This document shows positions 35,479 to 44,526 of a stretch of DNA of 51,393 bases, in pieces (positions within the stretch are counted from its first letter, which is position 1; every line of letters begins with the position of its first letter). A program made the translations under genes and the position numbers. Source of the stretch: CAZBYL01 sp964496275. Its GTDB lineage: Bacteria; Synergistota; Synergistia; Synergistales; Synergistaceae. The notes below the pieces were generated by a model. The model was not told the origin of the DNA. It did no database searches and saw only the letters and a program-made list of their open reading frames with translations. Location: contig CAZBYL010000009.1 in assembly GCA_964496275.1 (NCBI GenBank), forward strand, positions 1 through 51,393, in the 5' to 3' direction.

Positions 35479-35934
35479 CTAATTTACTATACTTGCTGTA
35501 ATGAGCAGTTCGGTGATTCCTACTGTGAGAGTGCCATTTAACGTAAAATATAATGTATCTGTTATAAAATCTTCCCCAGCGTTCAATATATCTACAAGCA
35601 TATCATCGTTTGAAACACCTATTTTTTTTACTAAAGTAACGCCATTATCTTTATATAAATTTCCGTTAGAAACCACACGTCCTGAAAACGCAATTTGTGT
35701 GATATGCAGCATGTATGGAAATACAACTTTCCACCATGTAGTCTCTCCTGCACTTGCATAAGAATAGTTAGTAGTTTGGTTTATGCCATCCATCGCCCTG
35801 AACGGAGCATATTGAGCGCTGTAATAATTTTTTGCAGTTATTACTATTCCATTCTGGTTATTGCTTGCCATAATCGGCTGAGTCCATGGCGTTTCGTTAA
35901 TGCTTTGCTGTTTCCCTAATCTTCTCCCAATCAA
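35479..35934 (-). CDS. Tail-fibre tip/discoidin-like protein
   Basis: About 151 residues if started at TTG 35934, which overlaps the fibre stop (TTGA) and has GGGGTGAG upstream; an ATG-less longer frame reaches 35967. The body (SAQYAPFRAMDGINQTTNYSY and TWWKVVFPYMLHITQIAFSG) has the layout of F5/8-type C discoidin carbohydrate-binding domains. It probably forms a receptor-binding part of the fibre. Confidence 0.55.
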   Translation of the reverse strand: MIGRRLGKQQSINETPWTQPIMASNNQNGIVITAKNYYSAQYAPFRAMDGINQTTNYSYASAGETTWWKVVFPYMLHITQIAFSGRVVSNGNLYKDNGVTLVKKIGVSNDDMLVDILNAGEDFITDTLYFTLNGTLTVGITELLITASIVN

Positions 35935-36869
35935 GCGTAACTCACCCCATTCGCAGAGCCCAGCCACGTAACCCCGCCGTCCACAGTCAGCAAAGTCACA
36001 ACATCAACCCCAGCCGCCGAAAACGTTGGAGCACTTCCCCCCGCCCACTTCACAGACGCAGGCCAAGTCACCGTAAAAGCCCCGCCGTTCGTAATAACCA
36101 GAGTCAGCGTCCGGCAAAACCCCGTCAGGCAATTTGCGTTCAGCGTCAAAGATATCGCCGCGCCAACCGTAAACGTATGAATATTCCCGTCGCTTGCCGC
36201 GATAGTCGTATCGGCAGAAAGCGTTCCCCAATCCTTCACCTTTTCGTATGGCGCATTCAGCGCGTCCGTCTGAGAGGCGGGGCTTGTCAGCACATAATTT
36301 CCGTTGCTGTCGATACTCACTATCTTCGCGGAATCCGCCGCTGTAGGCAAAGCCGCAAGATAAACCAGCGTCCTATCACTCACAAGCCCCTGAAGCTCCG
36401 CCATAGACATAACATTATGCTTATCGGGCCCATGCTTAGCCAGCGTCGCCGACTTAGACAAAACCACCTTACCCGTGCCATCAACAGCCAACACCTTACC
36501 CGAATCTGCAACAGACGGAGCAGATGCCAAAAACACAACAAAAGCGTCAGTAACCAAATCCTGCAAATCCTGAGCTGTCCCCGCATTATGCTTATCAAGG
36601 TCATGCCGCGCAGGCACACACACCAAAGGCCGCCAATCACTATCACCCGACACACCGGCAAAAACCATAGCGGCAAACGAATTCGGATTCACATACAACT
36701 GATTCCTCACAGGAGACGCGGGAAAACCTGCTCCTGAAAAATTACACCGAAGCTGCGACATCAACGCATACACACGTTCAAACTCACTCATAAACTTAGC
36801 CACAGCCTGATTCGTTCGGTCTCCGTTCTCAACAAAATCAACAGGAAAACCAACCTGCCACTCACTCAT
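35931..36869 (-). CDS. Tail fibre protein
   Basis: A 312-residue protein with an ATGA overlap with the upstream gene. The N-terminal part contains F-P-V-D-F-V-E-N-G-D-R-T-N-Q-A-V-A. Two internal repeats begin H-D-L-D-K-H-N-A and H-G-P-D-K-H-N-V, each followed by a short beta segment with A-D-S-G-K-V or A-D-S-A-K-I, a common fibre-shaft repeat. The C-terminus is beta-rich. It should bind host surface receptors. Confidence 0.65.
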   Translation of the reverse strand: MSEWQVGFPVDFVENGDRTNQAVAKFMSEFERVYALMSQLRCNFSGAGFPASPVRNQLYVNPNSFAAMVFAGVSGDSDWRPLVCVPARHDLDKHNAGTAQDLQDLVTDAFVVFLASAPSVADSGKVLAVDGTGKVVLSKSATLAKHGPDKHNVMSMAELQGLVSDRTLVYLAALPTAADSAKIVSIDSNGNYVLTSPASQTDALNAPYEKVKDWGTLSADTTIAASDGNIHTFTVGAAISLTLNANCLTGFCRTLTLVITNGGAFTVTWPASVKWAGGSAPTFSAAGVDVVTLLTVDGGVTWLGSANGVSYA

Positions 36870-38380
36870 ACCTCGGCCACCTCCAGCCCCACGGCCGTAA
36901 GCGTAAACGGACCCCTTGACACCTCAAGCTCAACCGTAGCGTCCCACACACGAACATTCACACGGCTGCGCACCGAAGCAGACAAAGCCGAAAGCAAAGG
37001 ATCATCGTCCGAAACAGCCACATCCGAATCAGAAACAAGCAAATCCGACAACTGACCGCCAAGAGGCAACGGCAAACGAAACCCCTCAAGCACAAGCGAC
37101 GCAACAGACGCGGCCATACTCCAATAAGCCGCATACACCTGCTTCACAACAACCATACCCAGCTTACGAATACCCTGCATCTTGATACGCCCGGTAAAAG
37201 GCTGCCCATTATCCGTACCGAAATTCCCATCCATACGAAAAACCTGACTCCCAACAGCCACATAACGATTACGCCCCGCCACACAAGCGTCAGTCACAAC
37301 CCCCGGAAACCGAAACGTAGTCCACGCACCCGACCCGATACCATAACTAAAAACAAAAACACGCTCAGACGCCTTAGGGCGAACTCACACCTGCCCCACG
37401 CAGCTCATACGCCACATACGGCAATCCTCCGCAACCTCACGTGCAATACGCGGATTCACCTTAGCCCCCGCCCACTTCAACTTAAAATCGCCATAATCCG
37501 AAACCGCAGACAACGAAGCCACGCCCTCGGCAGAAACAAAAATCAAATCACTGCTCGTAACAGTCCAAGCCCTATGATTCAGGGCCGAAGCCCCCGAAGA
37601 AAACTCCGACACAGTCCAATCGGGATACTCACCCTTAACACGGTAAATCTTCCCCAGCCCGGGCTGACCGCGAGGCCGCTTAAAAACAACAAGGTCAGAC
37701 GTAAGGGGAGCCACCGCAACCAAATCACACCCGTCCTTATACCCCACCTCAAGAGATACCGCGTCCGCATTCGTCCAAGTATCAAACACATCATCGGACG
37801 CGTCATTCGGAGTATCCGCTCCCGCAGTCTGCACAGTCTCAAACTGCCAATTATGAAAATCACCAACACCGCTGTAACAAATACTATCCGAACTCGAATC
37901 CACAACACACAAACGCCCCGCGCGCACAAAACAAAAATCGCACTTCGCGGGAGACTCCGCAACAACAGCCAAAGTCACACCGTCATAATGATACAAATGC
38001 TCTCCGGCGCAAAGCAAAACCTCGGCGCCATCCCCCCAAAAAACAGAAGACAACACCCCGTTCCCCGCCAACAAACCAAGAGACCCTGACAGAGCAAAAG
38101 AATCCAGCCTAAAAACTTCATTTCCCTCACACCGCACCAGCACGGCATCAGTACCCGCCACAGCAACAACATCACGCACCGGCGCGGGAAAACTCCCCAT
38201 AAGCACAAGACCGGCACGCAGCTTCAGCGCACCGGTCTTATCATCAAACTCAAAATTCTCACACAACTGCATCTCATTATCAGCCAACCCCTCGGCCGGC
38301 AGCGACAAATTAAGCCCGCCCGAAAAATCCCCATAATACTTCTGAGCCGCACCCGCATGCTTACCAGACTTCACAGCCAC
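36866..38380 (-). CDS. P22 gp10-like tail accessory/stabilisation protein, interrupted by an in-frame TGA
   Basis: Codons 38380 to 36866 form one frame of 505 codons broken only by a TGA at 37387-37385 (codon 332). Before it: a beta-propeller-like protein with FSGGLNLSLPAEG, LCENFEF and VVFKRPRG, ending C-V-G-Q-V. After it, V-R-P-K-A-S-E-R-V-F-V-F-S-Y-G runs without a stop into G-A-W-T-T-F-R-F-P. This is typical of P22 gp10-like proteins, and a Trp at the TGA would suit. The start is GTG 38380 with AGAGGGGGTGG upstream. It closes the portal channel and links the tail. Either a nonsense mutation, a read-through, or a sequence error. Confidence 0.7.
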
Positions 38381-38517
38381 AAAACCACCCCCTCTGAAAA
38401 CAGTGGTTGAACAATAGTTAAATGTTTCGCCCTTTCCGTCTCCCCGCAAGGTTCAGTGCGGGGCAAAGCGGCGTTGGTCTTGAACCCCTCCCCTAAGCGC
38501 CGTTAAACAAAAAAACA
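38381..38517. repeat. Intergenic boundary: two 11-bp repeats and a GC hairpin
   Basis: Units AAACAGTGGTT (38398-38408) and GAACAATAGTT (38409-38419) belong to the 11-bp family at 40764. CCCCGCA (38442-38448) and TGCGGGG (38457-38463) form a 7-bp hairpin that may terminate or process the upstream transcript. Confidence 0.55.
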
Positions 38518-39969
38518 TCAACCAAGCGTACTCAAAAAATTACCATCAGTCTGCCACTGCATAGACTGTGCGGAACGAATCTCCACATTCATAATCGAAC
38601 CGTTCAGGATATCGCAGCTCCCCAGCTTAATCTTACACACAGGATTCCAACTCACATCAGTCATACCTTGCTGAAAAAGCTTCCCTCCGGAAACACGGTA
38701 CTTATATGGGGATGCAAAAGAATAAACTAAAGGCCCATCATTTAATCGTTCTCCATTATAAAAAGGTATAATAGCTACAGCCTTAACCCTCCTCCTAATA
38801 TAAGTTAAAACCTTTGAGAATAATGAGTAACTGCCGTTAATTTCCAACACTCCAAAATTGCAATAACTATTACTCGTAGGAAGAAGCCTATCAACATAAA
38901 ACGGCTCATTATCATTACGCGACATCAAAATATATTTATACCTATCATCACCTGTCAAATCATGATATGCGTAACCACCCATAAACCAAAGATAAGCATC
39001 AGCGAAAGTCTCCTGTCCGTCGCTGCGCTTAACACAAAAACCATTGGAAACATTACTGGACAAAGTAATCTGATTACTCCCGCCGCAAACCTCAAGAGAG
39101 ACAACGACACTCCCGCTTAAATCCCTCTGCGCGACAATATCACAATGAGAAGAAGACAAACTCGCCATCGGCACATTACTATTCATATCCGCTAAATTAA
39201 AAACAACAGGAGAACTAAGCGACTCCACAACATCAACAGGCGTAACACCGTCGGAAGCGAAACCATTCATAAAAGAGAGCACAAGCGGACTTGCCGCAGA
39301 AACATCAAGCCTCAACTGTCCCACATCACACACACTCTGAGCACGAAGCAAACGAAACGTACTGATACTCATAGCAGCAGCATTAGAAGCAGTCACATAC
39401 AGGCGATACCAAAGATAAACACCTCGCGTCTCCTCCGGCACTGTAAAAGTCTTAACCTCACGAGCCGCAGTCCAAACCCCCGTATTATCCACCACATGCA
39501 AATCCGCCCACGTACTGCCGTCCAAACTCCCCTGCAGCTTCCAGCTAAGCGGACAAGTAGACGCGGTACTCGCCACAACATAACGCTCAACAAGAGTCTG
39601 TTCCAGCAGCTTAACCGCCAGCCAAGCATCAACACCCGTCCCTCCCGGAGCCCACACAACATTAGAATTCCAAGGCTGAACCACACTCTTAATCGCACCC
39701 TTTGTCGCAGCACTATTCACAGAATCAAGCAGCCCGCCATAACAACTCTGGGCAGTACCATCAATACTCTCCGTACCGCACAAAGGGTGAATAGCATCGC
39801 AAGTTTTCAAAAAAGCCGGTACTAAATCATTCCCGCCATAACACATACCGCTCAGCACACTATTCCTCAAAAACCGCCCCGCATTCACATGCGAAAAATC
39901 CTGAGAACTCCGCCAAAACTTAGGCTCAATACGCTCCTGCGGAGCATGAAAACCATAAATCCGACTCAC
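38518..39969 (-). CDS. Tail protein with discoidin-like domain
   Basis: A 483-residue protein. The start is set at GTG 39969, 5 bases after AGGGGGTG; the ATG at 39999 lies inside the 11-bp repeats. SWKLQGSLDGSTWADLH followed by a WYRLYVTAS strand fits an F5/8-type C domain at about 160-240. The rest is beta-rich without a known motif. It is one of several tail or fibre genes between head-tail connectors and the gp10-like gene, and probably contributes to receptor binding. Confidence 0.6.
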   Translation of the reverse strand: MSRIYGFHAPQERIEPKFWRSSQDFSHVNAGRFLRNSVLSGMCYGGNDLVPAFLKTCDAIHPLCGTESIDGTAQSCYGGLLDSVNSAATKGAIKSVVQPWNSNVVWAPGGTGVDAWLAVKLLEQTLVERYVVASTASTCPLSWKLQGSLDGSTWADLHVVDNTGVWTAAREVKTFTVPEETRGVYLWYRLYVTASNAAAMSISTFRLLRAQSVCDVGQLRLDVSAASPLVLSFMNGFASDGVTPVDVVESLSSPVVFNLADMNSNVPMASLSSSHCDIVAQRDLSGSVVVSLEVCGGSNQITLSSNVSNGFCVKRSDGQETFADAYLWFMGGYAYHDLTGDDRYKYILMSRNDNEPFYVDRLLPTSNSYCNFGVLEINGSYSLFSKVLTYIRRRVKAVAIIPFYNGERLNDGPLVYSFASPYKYRVSGGKLFQQGMTDVSWNPVCKIKLGSCDILNGSIMNVEIRSAQSMQWQTDGNFLSTLG

Positions 39970-39982
39970 AAAAACACCCCCT

Positions 39983-40015
39983 AAACAATGGTTGAACAAT
40001 GGTCAAACAATAGCA
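39983..40015. repeat. Three 11-bp tandem repeats
   Basis: AAACAATGGTT, GAACAATGGTC and AAACAATAGCA run head to tail, directly upstream of the ribosome site of the 38518-39969 gene. They are the same family as the eight-copy array at 40764-40851 and share the adjoining sequence ACACCCCCTAAACAATGGT. Confidence 0.7.
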
Positions 40016-40034
40016 AACCCGCCCTACGCCCTTC

Positions 40035-40101
40035 AAAGGCTTCCCTTGGGGGAAGCTGGATGCGGATGATTCTTCCGCAGACTGATGAGGGTGCTCTTGA
40101 C
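40035..40101. repeat. REP-like double-hairpin element, copy 1
   Basis: AAAGGCTTCCC..GGGAAGCTGG followed by TGCGGA..TCCGCA and GACTGATGAGGG. Two hairpins are visible. The same element recurs at 48061-48136, and such elements with the CTGATGAGGG end are scattered in many gut anaerobe genomes. Confidence 0.6.
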
Positions 40102-40108
40102 CTTGACT

Positions 40109-40750
40109 CTAAACCTCACCGCTCGCAAACGCCGACACAGCTCCCGTCGTAAAAAGCATAACCTTACTCCCCGCAGCCAAAGGCAAAGGGCGGGAAATAG
40201 GCTCAACGCCTACACCCGGCGGCAAAACACACCATGCCAAAACAGCGCTCACACCCGTCATATTCACCCAAGGCCACAACTCGGCATCAAACATAGCTCC
40301 CTTATTCTGATAAGAGAGAGCGGTAGACTCAACAACCTTAATCAAAGAAGAATCAGAGCCGCCCACACGGCAATAAAGGCGATACTTCGCCGCCCCCGTA
40401 ACAGCGTTCCAACTCAAAGTATGATAATTATCAGCAGACAAAACATCAGCTCCCGACAAAAGAGAGACAAAAGCCGAAGCCTCCGTCTCACGCCCGTCAG
40501 CCTTCACCGCAGTAACCACATACTCATAAGGAGTAACCCCGACAGCTCCCGCCTCCTGAACAGACAGCCCGGTAGGAGCCAAAATCGGCACATCATCAGA
40601 AGCGCCCACCGCTACAATCACCCTCGCCGACTCAGAAGGACTAATATTCGCCACCTGACAAAAACTCATCTTCGCCGCAGTCACAGCAGCCACAACATCA
40701 TGCCAAACCCCCGTAACGGGAGCATAAAACCCCTTATCCCAAACAGCCAA
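40109..40750 (-). CDS. Phage tail protein with fibronectin type III-like domain
   Basis: About 213 residues from TTG 40750 (GTG 40753 is the alternative), with AGGGGGTG upstream. A fibronectin-III-like domain runs from about 60 to 140: PTGLSVQEAG, PYEYVVTAVKADGRETEAS, LSWNAVTGAAKYRLYCR. Such domains are common surface decorations in tail proteins. The frame upstream to 40780 reads through the repeats and is not used here. Confidence 0.6.
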   Translation of the reverse strand: MAVWDKGFYAPVTGVWHDVVAAVTAAKMSFCQVANISPSESARVIVAVGASDDVPILAPTGLSVQEAGAVGVTPYEYVVTAVKADGRETEASAFVSLLSGADVLSADNYHTLSWNAVTGAAKYRLYCRVGGSDSSLIKVVESTALSYQNKGAMFDAELWPWVNMTGVSAVLAWCVLPPGVGVEPISRPLPLAAGSKVMLFTTGAVSAFASGEV

Positions 40751-40763
40751 CACAACACCCCCT

Positions 40764-40851
40764 AAACAATGGTCAAACAATGGTCAAACAGTGGTCAAAC
40801 AATAGTTAAACAATAGTCAAACAATGGCAAAACAATAGTTAAATGATGGGC
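40764..40851. repeat. Eight-copy 11-bp tandem repeat array
   Basis: Eight consecutive 11-base units: AAACAATGGTC (twice), AAACAGTGGTC, AAACAATAGTT, AAACAATAGTC, AAACAATGGCA, AAACAATAGTT and AAATGATGGGC. The array lies between two tail genes, and its family recurs at two other gene boundaries. The period is about one DNA turn, so a protein could bind along one face. Confidence 0.85.
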
Positions 40852-40860
40852 AAACCCGCC

Positions 40861-41415
40861 CTACAATCCAAACTCAAAAAAACCGACCCCGCCCGTATCC
40901 AGCCACTCATCTTCATTCTCAGCCCCGATACCGCACACATACGCAAGAGAACTCGGCAGCGGCCAAAAACCCAACTGACCGAAATCATTAGTACCGTAAT
41001 AACAGCCGGGCGGATAACTTCCTTCCATAACCCCGCGAACCCTCAAAACATGAGCCGCCTCATCAACATAAACCAACCCTGCACACTTGCCATTCAAAAA
41101 ACCCGGCAGATTATCGGCAGGGTCGGCCATCACCTTCTCATCAATCGGCGGCGGCAAAACAGGCATCTCAGTCAAAGGAGGAGAAACAGCCTCAAGCCCG
41201 CCGCCCTCGGCAAAACGCAGCCACTTCCCGCCCAGCCCCGGCGGCACCAAAAGCTCAAACAAACCCACCTCATGCGGATTACTCCGCGCCGCCACATGAG
41301 ACATATAAGTCTCCGGCGGCACAGACATAGACCCCTGCACCGCAGCCATAACAACCTCAATACGTGAACGGCTCACAACAACGACAGAACGCTTCGCCTC
41401 ATAAAAAACCCTCAC
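40861..41415 (-). CDS. Phage tail/head-tail protein
   Basis: A 184-residue protein with a GTG start overlapping the upstream stop (GTGA). Near the C-terminus Y-Y-G-T-N-D-F-G-Q-L-G-F-W-P-L-P is the phage tail motif also found in the next gene (F-Y-G-T-N-A-A-G-S-V-G-F-L-P-V-P), so the two are distant paralogues. The segment before it is beta-rich. A tail-structure role is inferred. Confidence 0.55.
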   Translation of the reverse strand: MRVFYEAKRSVVVVSRSRIEVVMAAVQGSMSVPPETYMSHVAARSNPHEVGLFELLVPPGLGGKWLRFAEGGGLEAVSPPLTEMPVLPPPIDEKVMADPADNLPGFLNGKCAGLVYVDEAAHVLRVRGVMEGSYPPGCYYGTNDFGQLGFWPLPSSLAYVCGIGAENEDEWLDTGGVGFFEFGL

Positions 41416-41891
41416 GGAATCACCGCCTCACCCGGCACAGGCAAAAAACCGACACTCCCCGCAGCATTCGTTCCATAAAACCTACGCGGCGTCACACGAT
41501 CATCGCCGCGAAATCGAAGCCCACCGGCAACACACAAAGGAAACACGGCAAAATTTGCCAAAGAACCGGACTCAGACAAAACATCACACTTAACAAACCC
41601 ATCTCGCGAAACAACAGGATGCACATCCTCCGGATAAACAGGCTCCTCCGAAGTAACCACAACCCCCGACTCCCCGAGCTTAAACCACCCCGACCCACCG
41701 GCCGAAACAGCAAAAACAGCGTCACAATGAGGATTGCCATGCTCATACACATGAGCCAAAACCGCCGCGTCATAAGCGCCCGGAAACCCGGTATCGGCTA
41801 CACGCACGACAAACGCCCTCTCCCTATCGGCATACGAAACGGAAGACAAAACGGAACGGACAACAACCACACAATCATCGGGAAAAATCAT
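41412..41891 (-). CDS. Phage tail protein, paralogue of the next gene
   Basis: A 159-residue protein from ATG 41891, which overlaps the upstream stop as ATGA. It ends with R-F-Y-G-T-N-A-A-G-S-V-G-F-L-P-V-P, the motif shared with the 40861-41415 product. The N-terminal part contains V-A-D-T-G-F-P-G-A-Y-D-A-A-V. Structural role only; not otherwise recognised. Confidence 0.55.
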   Translation of the reverse strand: MIFPDDCVVVVRSVLSSVSYADRERAFVVRVADTGFPGAYDAAVLAHVYEHGNPHCDAVFAVSAGGSGWFKLGESGVVVTSEEPVYPEDVHPVVSRDGFVKCDVLSESGSLANFAVFPLCVAGGLRFRGDDRVTPRRFYGTNAAGSVGFLPVPGEAVIP

Positions 41892-42241
41892 GACATACAC
41901 GCCCCATGCAGCCAAAACCAGCCCCAAATAATAAGCTTAACCTGCCCCTCTCCGTTATCCGCCCAAAGCTCAAAATGATGAGCCACAGGACTCAAAGCGG
42001 CAGACTCAGCGGCAGACAAAACAAGCTCAACAACACCCTCGGCAGGCACAACCTCACAAACCTTAACAGCCCTTGAAACAGCGCCCTCCCAAAGATAAAA
42101 AGTAAACACATACCCCGACAAATCCACAGGAGTCACACCGTCAGAATTAAAAATAACCACCTCGGAAGCATAAGACTCGCCGCAAACAGCCTCAAGGGAA
42201 CAAAACCTATCCTTGGGACCCACAACAGGAACCCTGCTCAC
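41888..42241 (-). CDS. Phage baseplate/tail-type beta protein
   Basis: About 117 residues from GTG 42241, overlapping the upstream stop (GTGA) behind a purine-rich ribosome site. The pattern NSDGVTPVDLSGYVFTFYLW, then ELVLSAAESAAL and AHHFELWADNGEGQ is the immunoglobulin-like fold of small phage tail proteins of the BppU/LtfC kind. Confidence 0.55.
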   Translation of the reverse strand: MSRVPVVGPKDRFCSLEAVCGESYASEVVIFNSDGVTPVDLSGYVFTFYLWEGAVSRAVKVCEVVPAEGVVELVLSAAESAALSPVAHHFELWADNGEGQVKLIIWGWFWLHGACMS

Positions 42242-42708
42242 GCCCTCGCCCCCTTCGCCGCGGCCTGCCACACCTCAACCAGCTTCAAATCCTGCGACAA
42301 ATCATACTCATTACGATTCAACGCAAACACACGCGCCAAATCCACAATCACAGACTCCGCGCCGACAGGCCAAGACACAACCTCGGCATCGCCGAAAGAA
42401 GACAACAACGGCAGCCGCGCAAAATAAACAACCTCATAAGGCACAGCGCCGTAAAAATCCATATGACGCCCCACGACAGAAACGGGATGCTGCCCGGCCA
42501 AAGCCACAAAATCATCAGGCAAATCACAACACCCAACAACATTCATACGCTTCAGCATATCGGGTGACTTAGCTGCAATCATCTGCTCGGAATAATAAAT
42601 ACACCCTCTATCCAAATAACAAACAAGCTCACCGTCATCCGGATACCCAACCTTCTGCACATCACACAACTGCACCCTCAAACTCGAAATCAACTCAAGC
42701 CTGGTCAC
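42238..42708 (-). CDS. Head-tail connector-type protein
   Basis: About 156 residues from GTG 42708, one base after the upstream TAG and behind GTGGGGTGG. The N-terminus R-L-E-L-I-S-S-L-R-V-Q-L is helical, and the middle reads C-C-D-L-P-D-D-F-V-A-L. This helix-then-'LPDDF' layout is typical of podovirus head-completion or connector proteins. The exact P22 counterpart is not determined. Confidence 0.5.
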   Translation of the reverse strand: MTRLELISSLRVQLCDVQKVGYPDDGELVCYLDRGCIYYSEQMIAAKSPDMLKRMNVVGCCDLPDDFVALAGQHPVSVVGRHMDFYGAVPYEVVYFARLPLLSSFGDAEVVSWPVGAESVIVDLARVFALNRNEYDLSQDLKLVEVWQAAAKGARA

Positions 42709-42709
42709 A

Positions 42710-43267
42710 CTAACCACCCCACATAGGCGGGTCAGATACAGCCCCTCGCTTAGACCACCTAAAATCAGAAACACACTTCTCACACACGGCCAAAGCGTCC
42801 GCCGCATTCCCCTTAAGCAAATTACAGGCGCACAAAGCCAAATGAGGAAGAAAAATAAAACTCAAATCAACCGAAGAAACAGCCCCGGTATTACAAACAT
42901 CCGAAACATACCCCGGATGCTTCAAAAAAAACAACTTCACAGAAGGCACACCCGAAACAAAAAAATCACCCTCAATACGATACCCCGACTCACCGCCCGA
43001 ATAATCCGAAAACAACAAAGAACCGTCAGAGCCATAGCAAGACTGCACGGCAAGAAAACCCTCAGGCAAAAGAACCCGCCCGTCCGACAAAGACAAATCG
43101 GCGCTCCTCTCAAGCTCCGGAGAAAAGCCACGAACAAGAGCCTCCGCCATCATATCAAGAGCGCCATTCATAGCAGACTCAACCTCAAAATCACTGAACG
43201 AAACCTTCTGCAAATCTCCCGCCAAAAGCCGTGTCCGCGAAAAAAAATCACAAACCCTAATCGACAA
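42710..43267 (-). CDS. Head-completion/connector-type protein
   Basis: About 185 residues from TTG 43267, which sits 6 bases after GGGGGTG; an ATG at 43282 is a weaker choice. It begins S-I-R-V-C-D-F-F-S-R-T and contains LPEGFLAVQSCYGSDGSLL, a pattern common in podovirus head-to-tail proteins after the capsid gene. It overlaps the upstream gene end. Confidence 0.5.
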   Translation of the reverse strand: MSIRVCDFFSRTRLLAGDLQKVSFSDFEVESAMNGALDMMAEALVRGFSPELERSADLSLSDGRVLLPEGFLAVQSCYGSDGSLLFSDYSGGESGYRIEGDFFVSGVPSVKLFFLKHPGYVSDVCNTGAVSSVDLSFIFLPHLALCACNLLKGNAADALAVCEKCVSDFRWSKRGAVSDPPMWGG

Positions 43268-43577
43268 CACCCACACCCCCATCGCAAATACACCAATGAG
43301 GAAACCGCACAATCAAACGGGCAAAAGCCGCACGGGAATTACAACGCTTAAACTCAAGCCAATCGGCATCACAGGCAGCCTCAAGAGCCGCCGCCTCCAC
43401 CAGAGGAATCGAAGCAAGACGCCGCCCCACCAGCGACCCATTCTCATAAATCAAACCCCGCCCATTCTCGGCACGCTTCCTATAAGAATCCTCAAACAAA
43501 GGCCCATCATCAAAAAAACGAGAAAGGGCGACAGAGTCGCCCTCCTCTCGAATCTCAGTCCTCACAAAATCCGTCAT
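43257..43577 (-). CDS. Small phage protein downstream of capsid
   Basis: A 106-residue protein starting M-T-D-F-V-R-T-E-I. The order Y-R-K-R-A-E-N-G-R-G, then G-R-R-L-A-S-I-P-L-V-E, then F-A-R-L-I-V-R-F-P resembles small proteins found just after the capsid gene in podoviruses. Function unknown. Confidence 0.5.
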   Translation of the reverse strand: MTDFVRTEIREEGDSVALSRFFDDGPLFEDSYRKRAENGRGLIYENGSLVGRRLASIPLVEAAALEAACDADWLEFKRCNSRAAFARLIVRFPHWCICDGGVGVVD

Positions 43578-43580
43578 AAC

Positions 43581-44480
43581 TTAAACGACGGGAAGAACAC
43601 CGTTCAAATCAACCACAGCCCCCGAAGCCTTCTCCGCGCGCATCTCAAGAGTCAGCTCACCGACAATAGCCTTCTCAACAGCGTCAGCCTTCTTCGGCAA
43701 ATCAACCTTCTTAAACGGTCTCAGATAAGACAACTTACAATACTCCGAAGAAAGCCCGTAAATCCTGTCATTCCCCATCCAACGGTCAACAAGCACCTTC
43801 TGCAGCCCGAAATCGCCCTCAAAAACCTCAATAGAATGAACAACCTTCTTAGAATCCGCTGCCTGAGAGCGGTCAGTCGAAAGAGGCAAAAGCCCCGACA
43901 AAACACGCTTATTGCGGCTCGACACAACAATAACATCAGGATCTCCGCCGCAATTAAAAATCTTCTCAAGCATATCATTCAGCAAATCATAAGTCAGAGC
44001 GCGCGCAGTTCCCTTATTCGCAAGAACATTGCTCTTAACCCAAAAAGGCAGCCCCGCCATCTTACGCGCCGAAGCCTTAGACCCCGTCACCTTAGAAGCA
44101 TTCGTAATAATCGCCCTCTCAACATCAAGAGCAATCTCCTTCATCGCCTTCTGCATCTGACGCGCCATAAAATCCTTAACATTCTGACGCTTCACCGCCT
44201 GGTTAGTATCCGTCACCTTAAACCCCTTAAAGAAAATCTGAGTCACATTATCCTTCAAAGTCGTATCACCCGGCTCAGAAGTCACATACTCAAAACCCTC
44301 AACCTGAGCATTCTCCGCGGGAGCCGCAAGAGCATCCTCCTCCCAAGAATGAAGCACCTGAGTAGCCGCCTCGCCCTTACCAAACAAAGACATAAGCGGC
44401 GTATCCTCCGGACTGATCATAGTAATAATCTTCGTAATATCCGGAACCTTAGCTGTAGCATTATACTGAGTAACACCCAT
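43581..44480 (-). CDS. Major capsid protein (DUF5309/SU10-like, HK97 fold)
   Basis: A 299-residue protein of the DUF5309 family: an N-terminal D-T-P-L-M-S-L-F, H-S-W-E-E-D-A-L, and a central DPDVIVVSSRNKRVLSG. This is the usual size for this capsid family. A strong AAGGAGG precedes the ATG, as expected for a highly expressed gene, and the leader (44488-44512) shares a CCTCCTTAAAATAGAAAA stretch with the Ig-like gene leader. It follows the scaffold gene. Confidence 0.88.
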   Translation of the reverse strand: MGVTQYNATAKVPDITKIITMISPEDTPLMSLFGKGEAATQVLHSWEEDALAAPAENAQVEGFEYVTSEPGDTTLKDNVTQIFFKGFKVTDTNQAVKRQNVKDFMARQMQKAMKEIALDVERAIITNASKVTGSKASARKMAGLPFWVKSNVLANKGTARALTYDLLNDMLEKIFNCGGDPDVIVVSSRNKRVLSGLLPLSTDRSQAADSKKVVHSIEVFEGDFGLQKVLVDRWMGNDRIYGLSSEYCKLSYLRPFKKVDLPKKADAVEKAIVGELTLEMRAEKASGAVVDLNGVLPVV

Positions 44481-44526
44481 AAAAAAACCTCCTTAAAATA
44501 GAAAAAAATAGTTGAGCACTCTGCCC

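Noticed and set aside
37385..37387. TGA as selenocysteine in the gp10-like gene
   Set aside because: The bases just after the TGA form only a weak 4-bp stem, not a convincing bacterial SECIS, and Trp rather than Cys suits the position.
38449..40780. Starts inside the repeats (frames beginning MFNHCLGG and MFDHCLGG)
   Set aside because: These residues are translations of the 11-bp repeats; GTG/TTG starts right after the GGGGGTG ribosome sites are better supported.
40764..40851. CRISPR-like array
   Set aside because: The units are 11 bases with no spacers and no cas genes are present; this is a simple tandem repeat.
43296..44501. Plus-strand 401-codon ORF opposite the capsid gene
   Set aside because: It mirrors the capsid gene, is very rich in Arg/His/Asn/Leu as expected for the antisense of a skewed sequence, and has no ribosome site or family signature.
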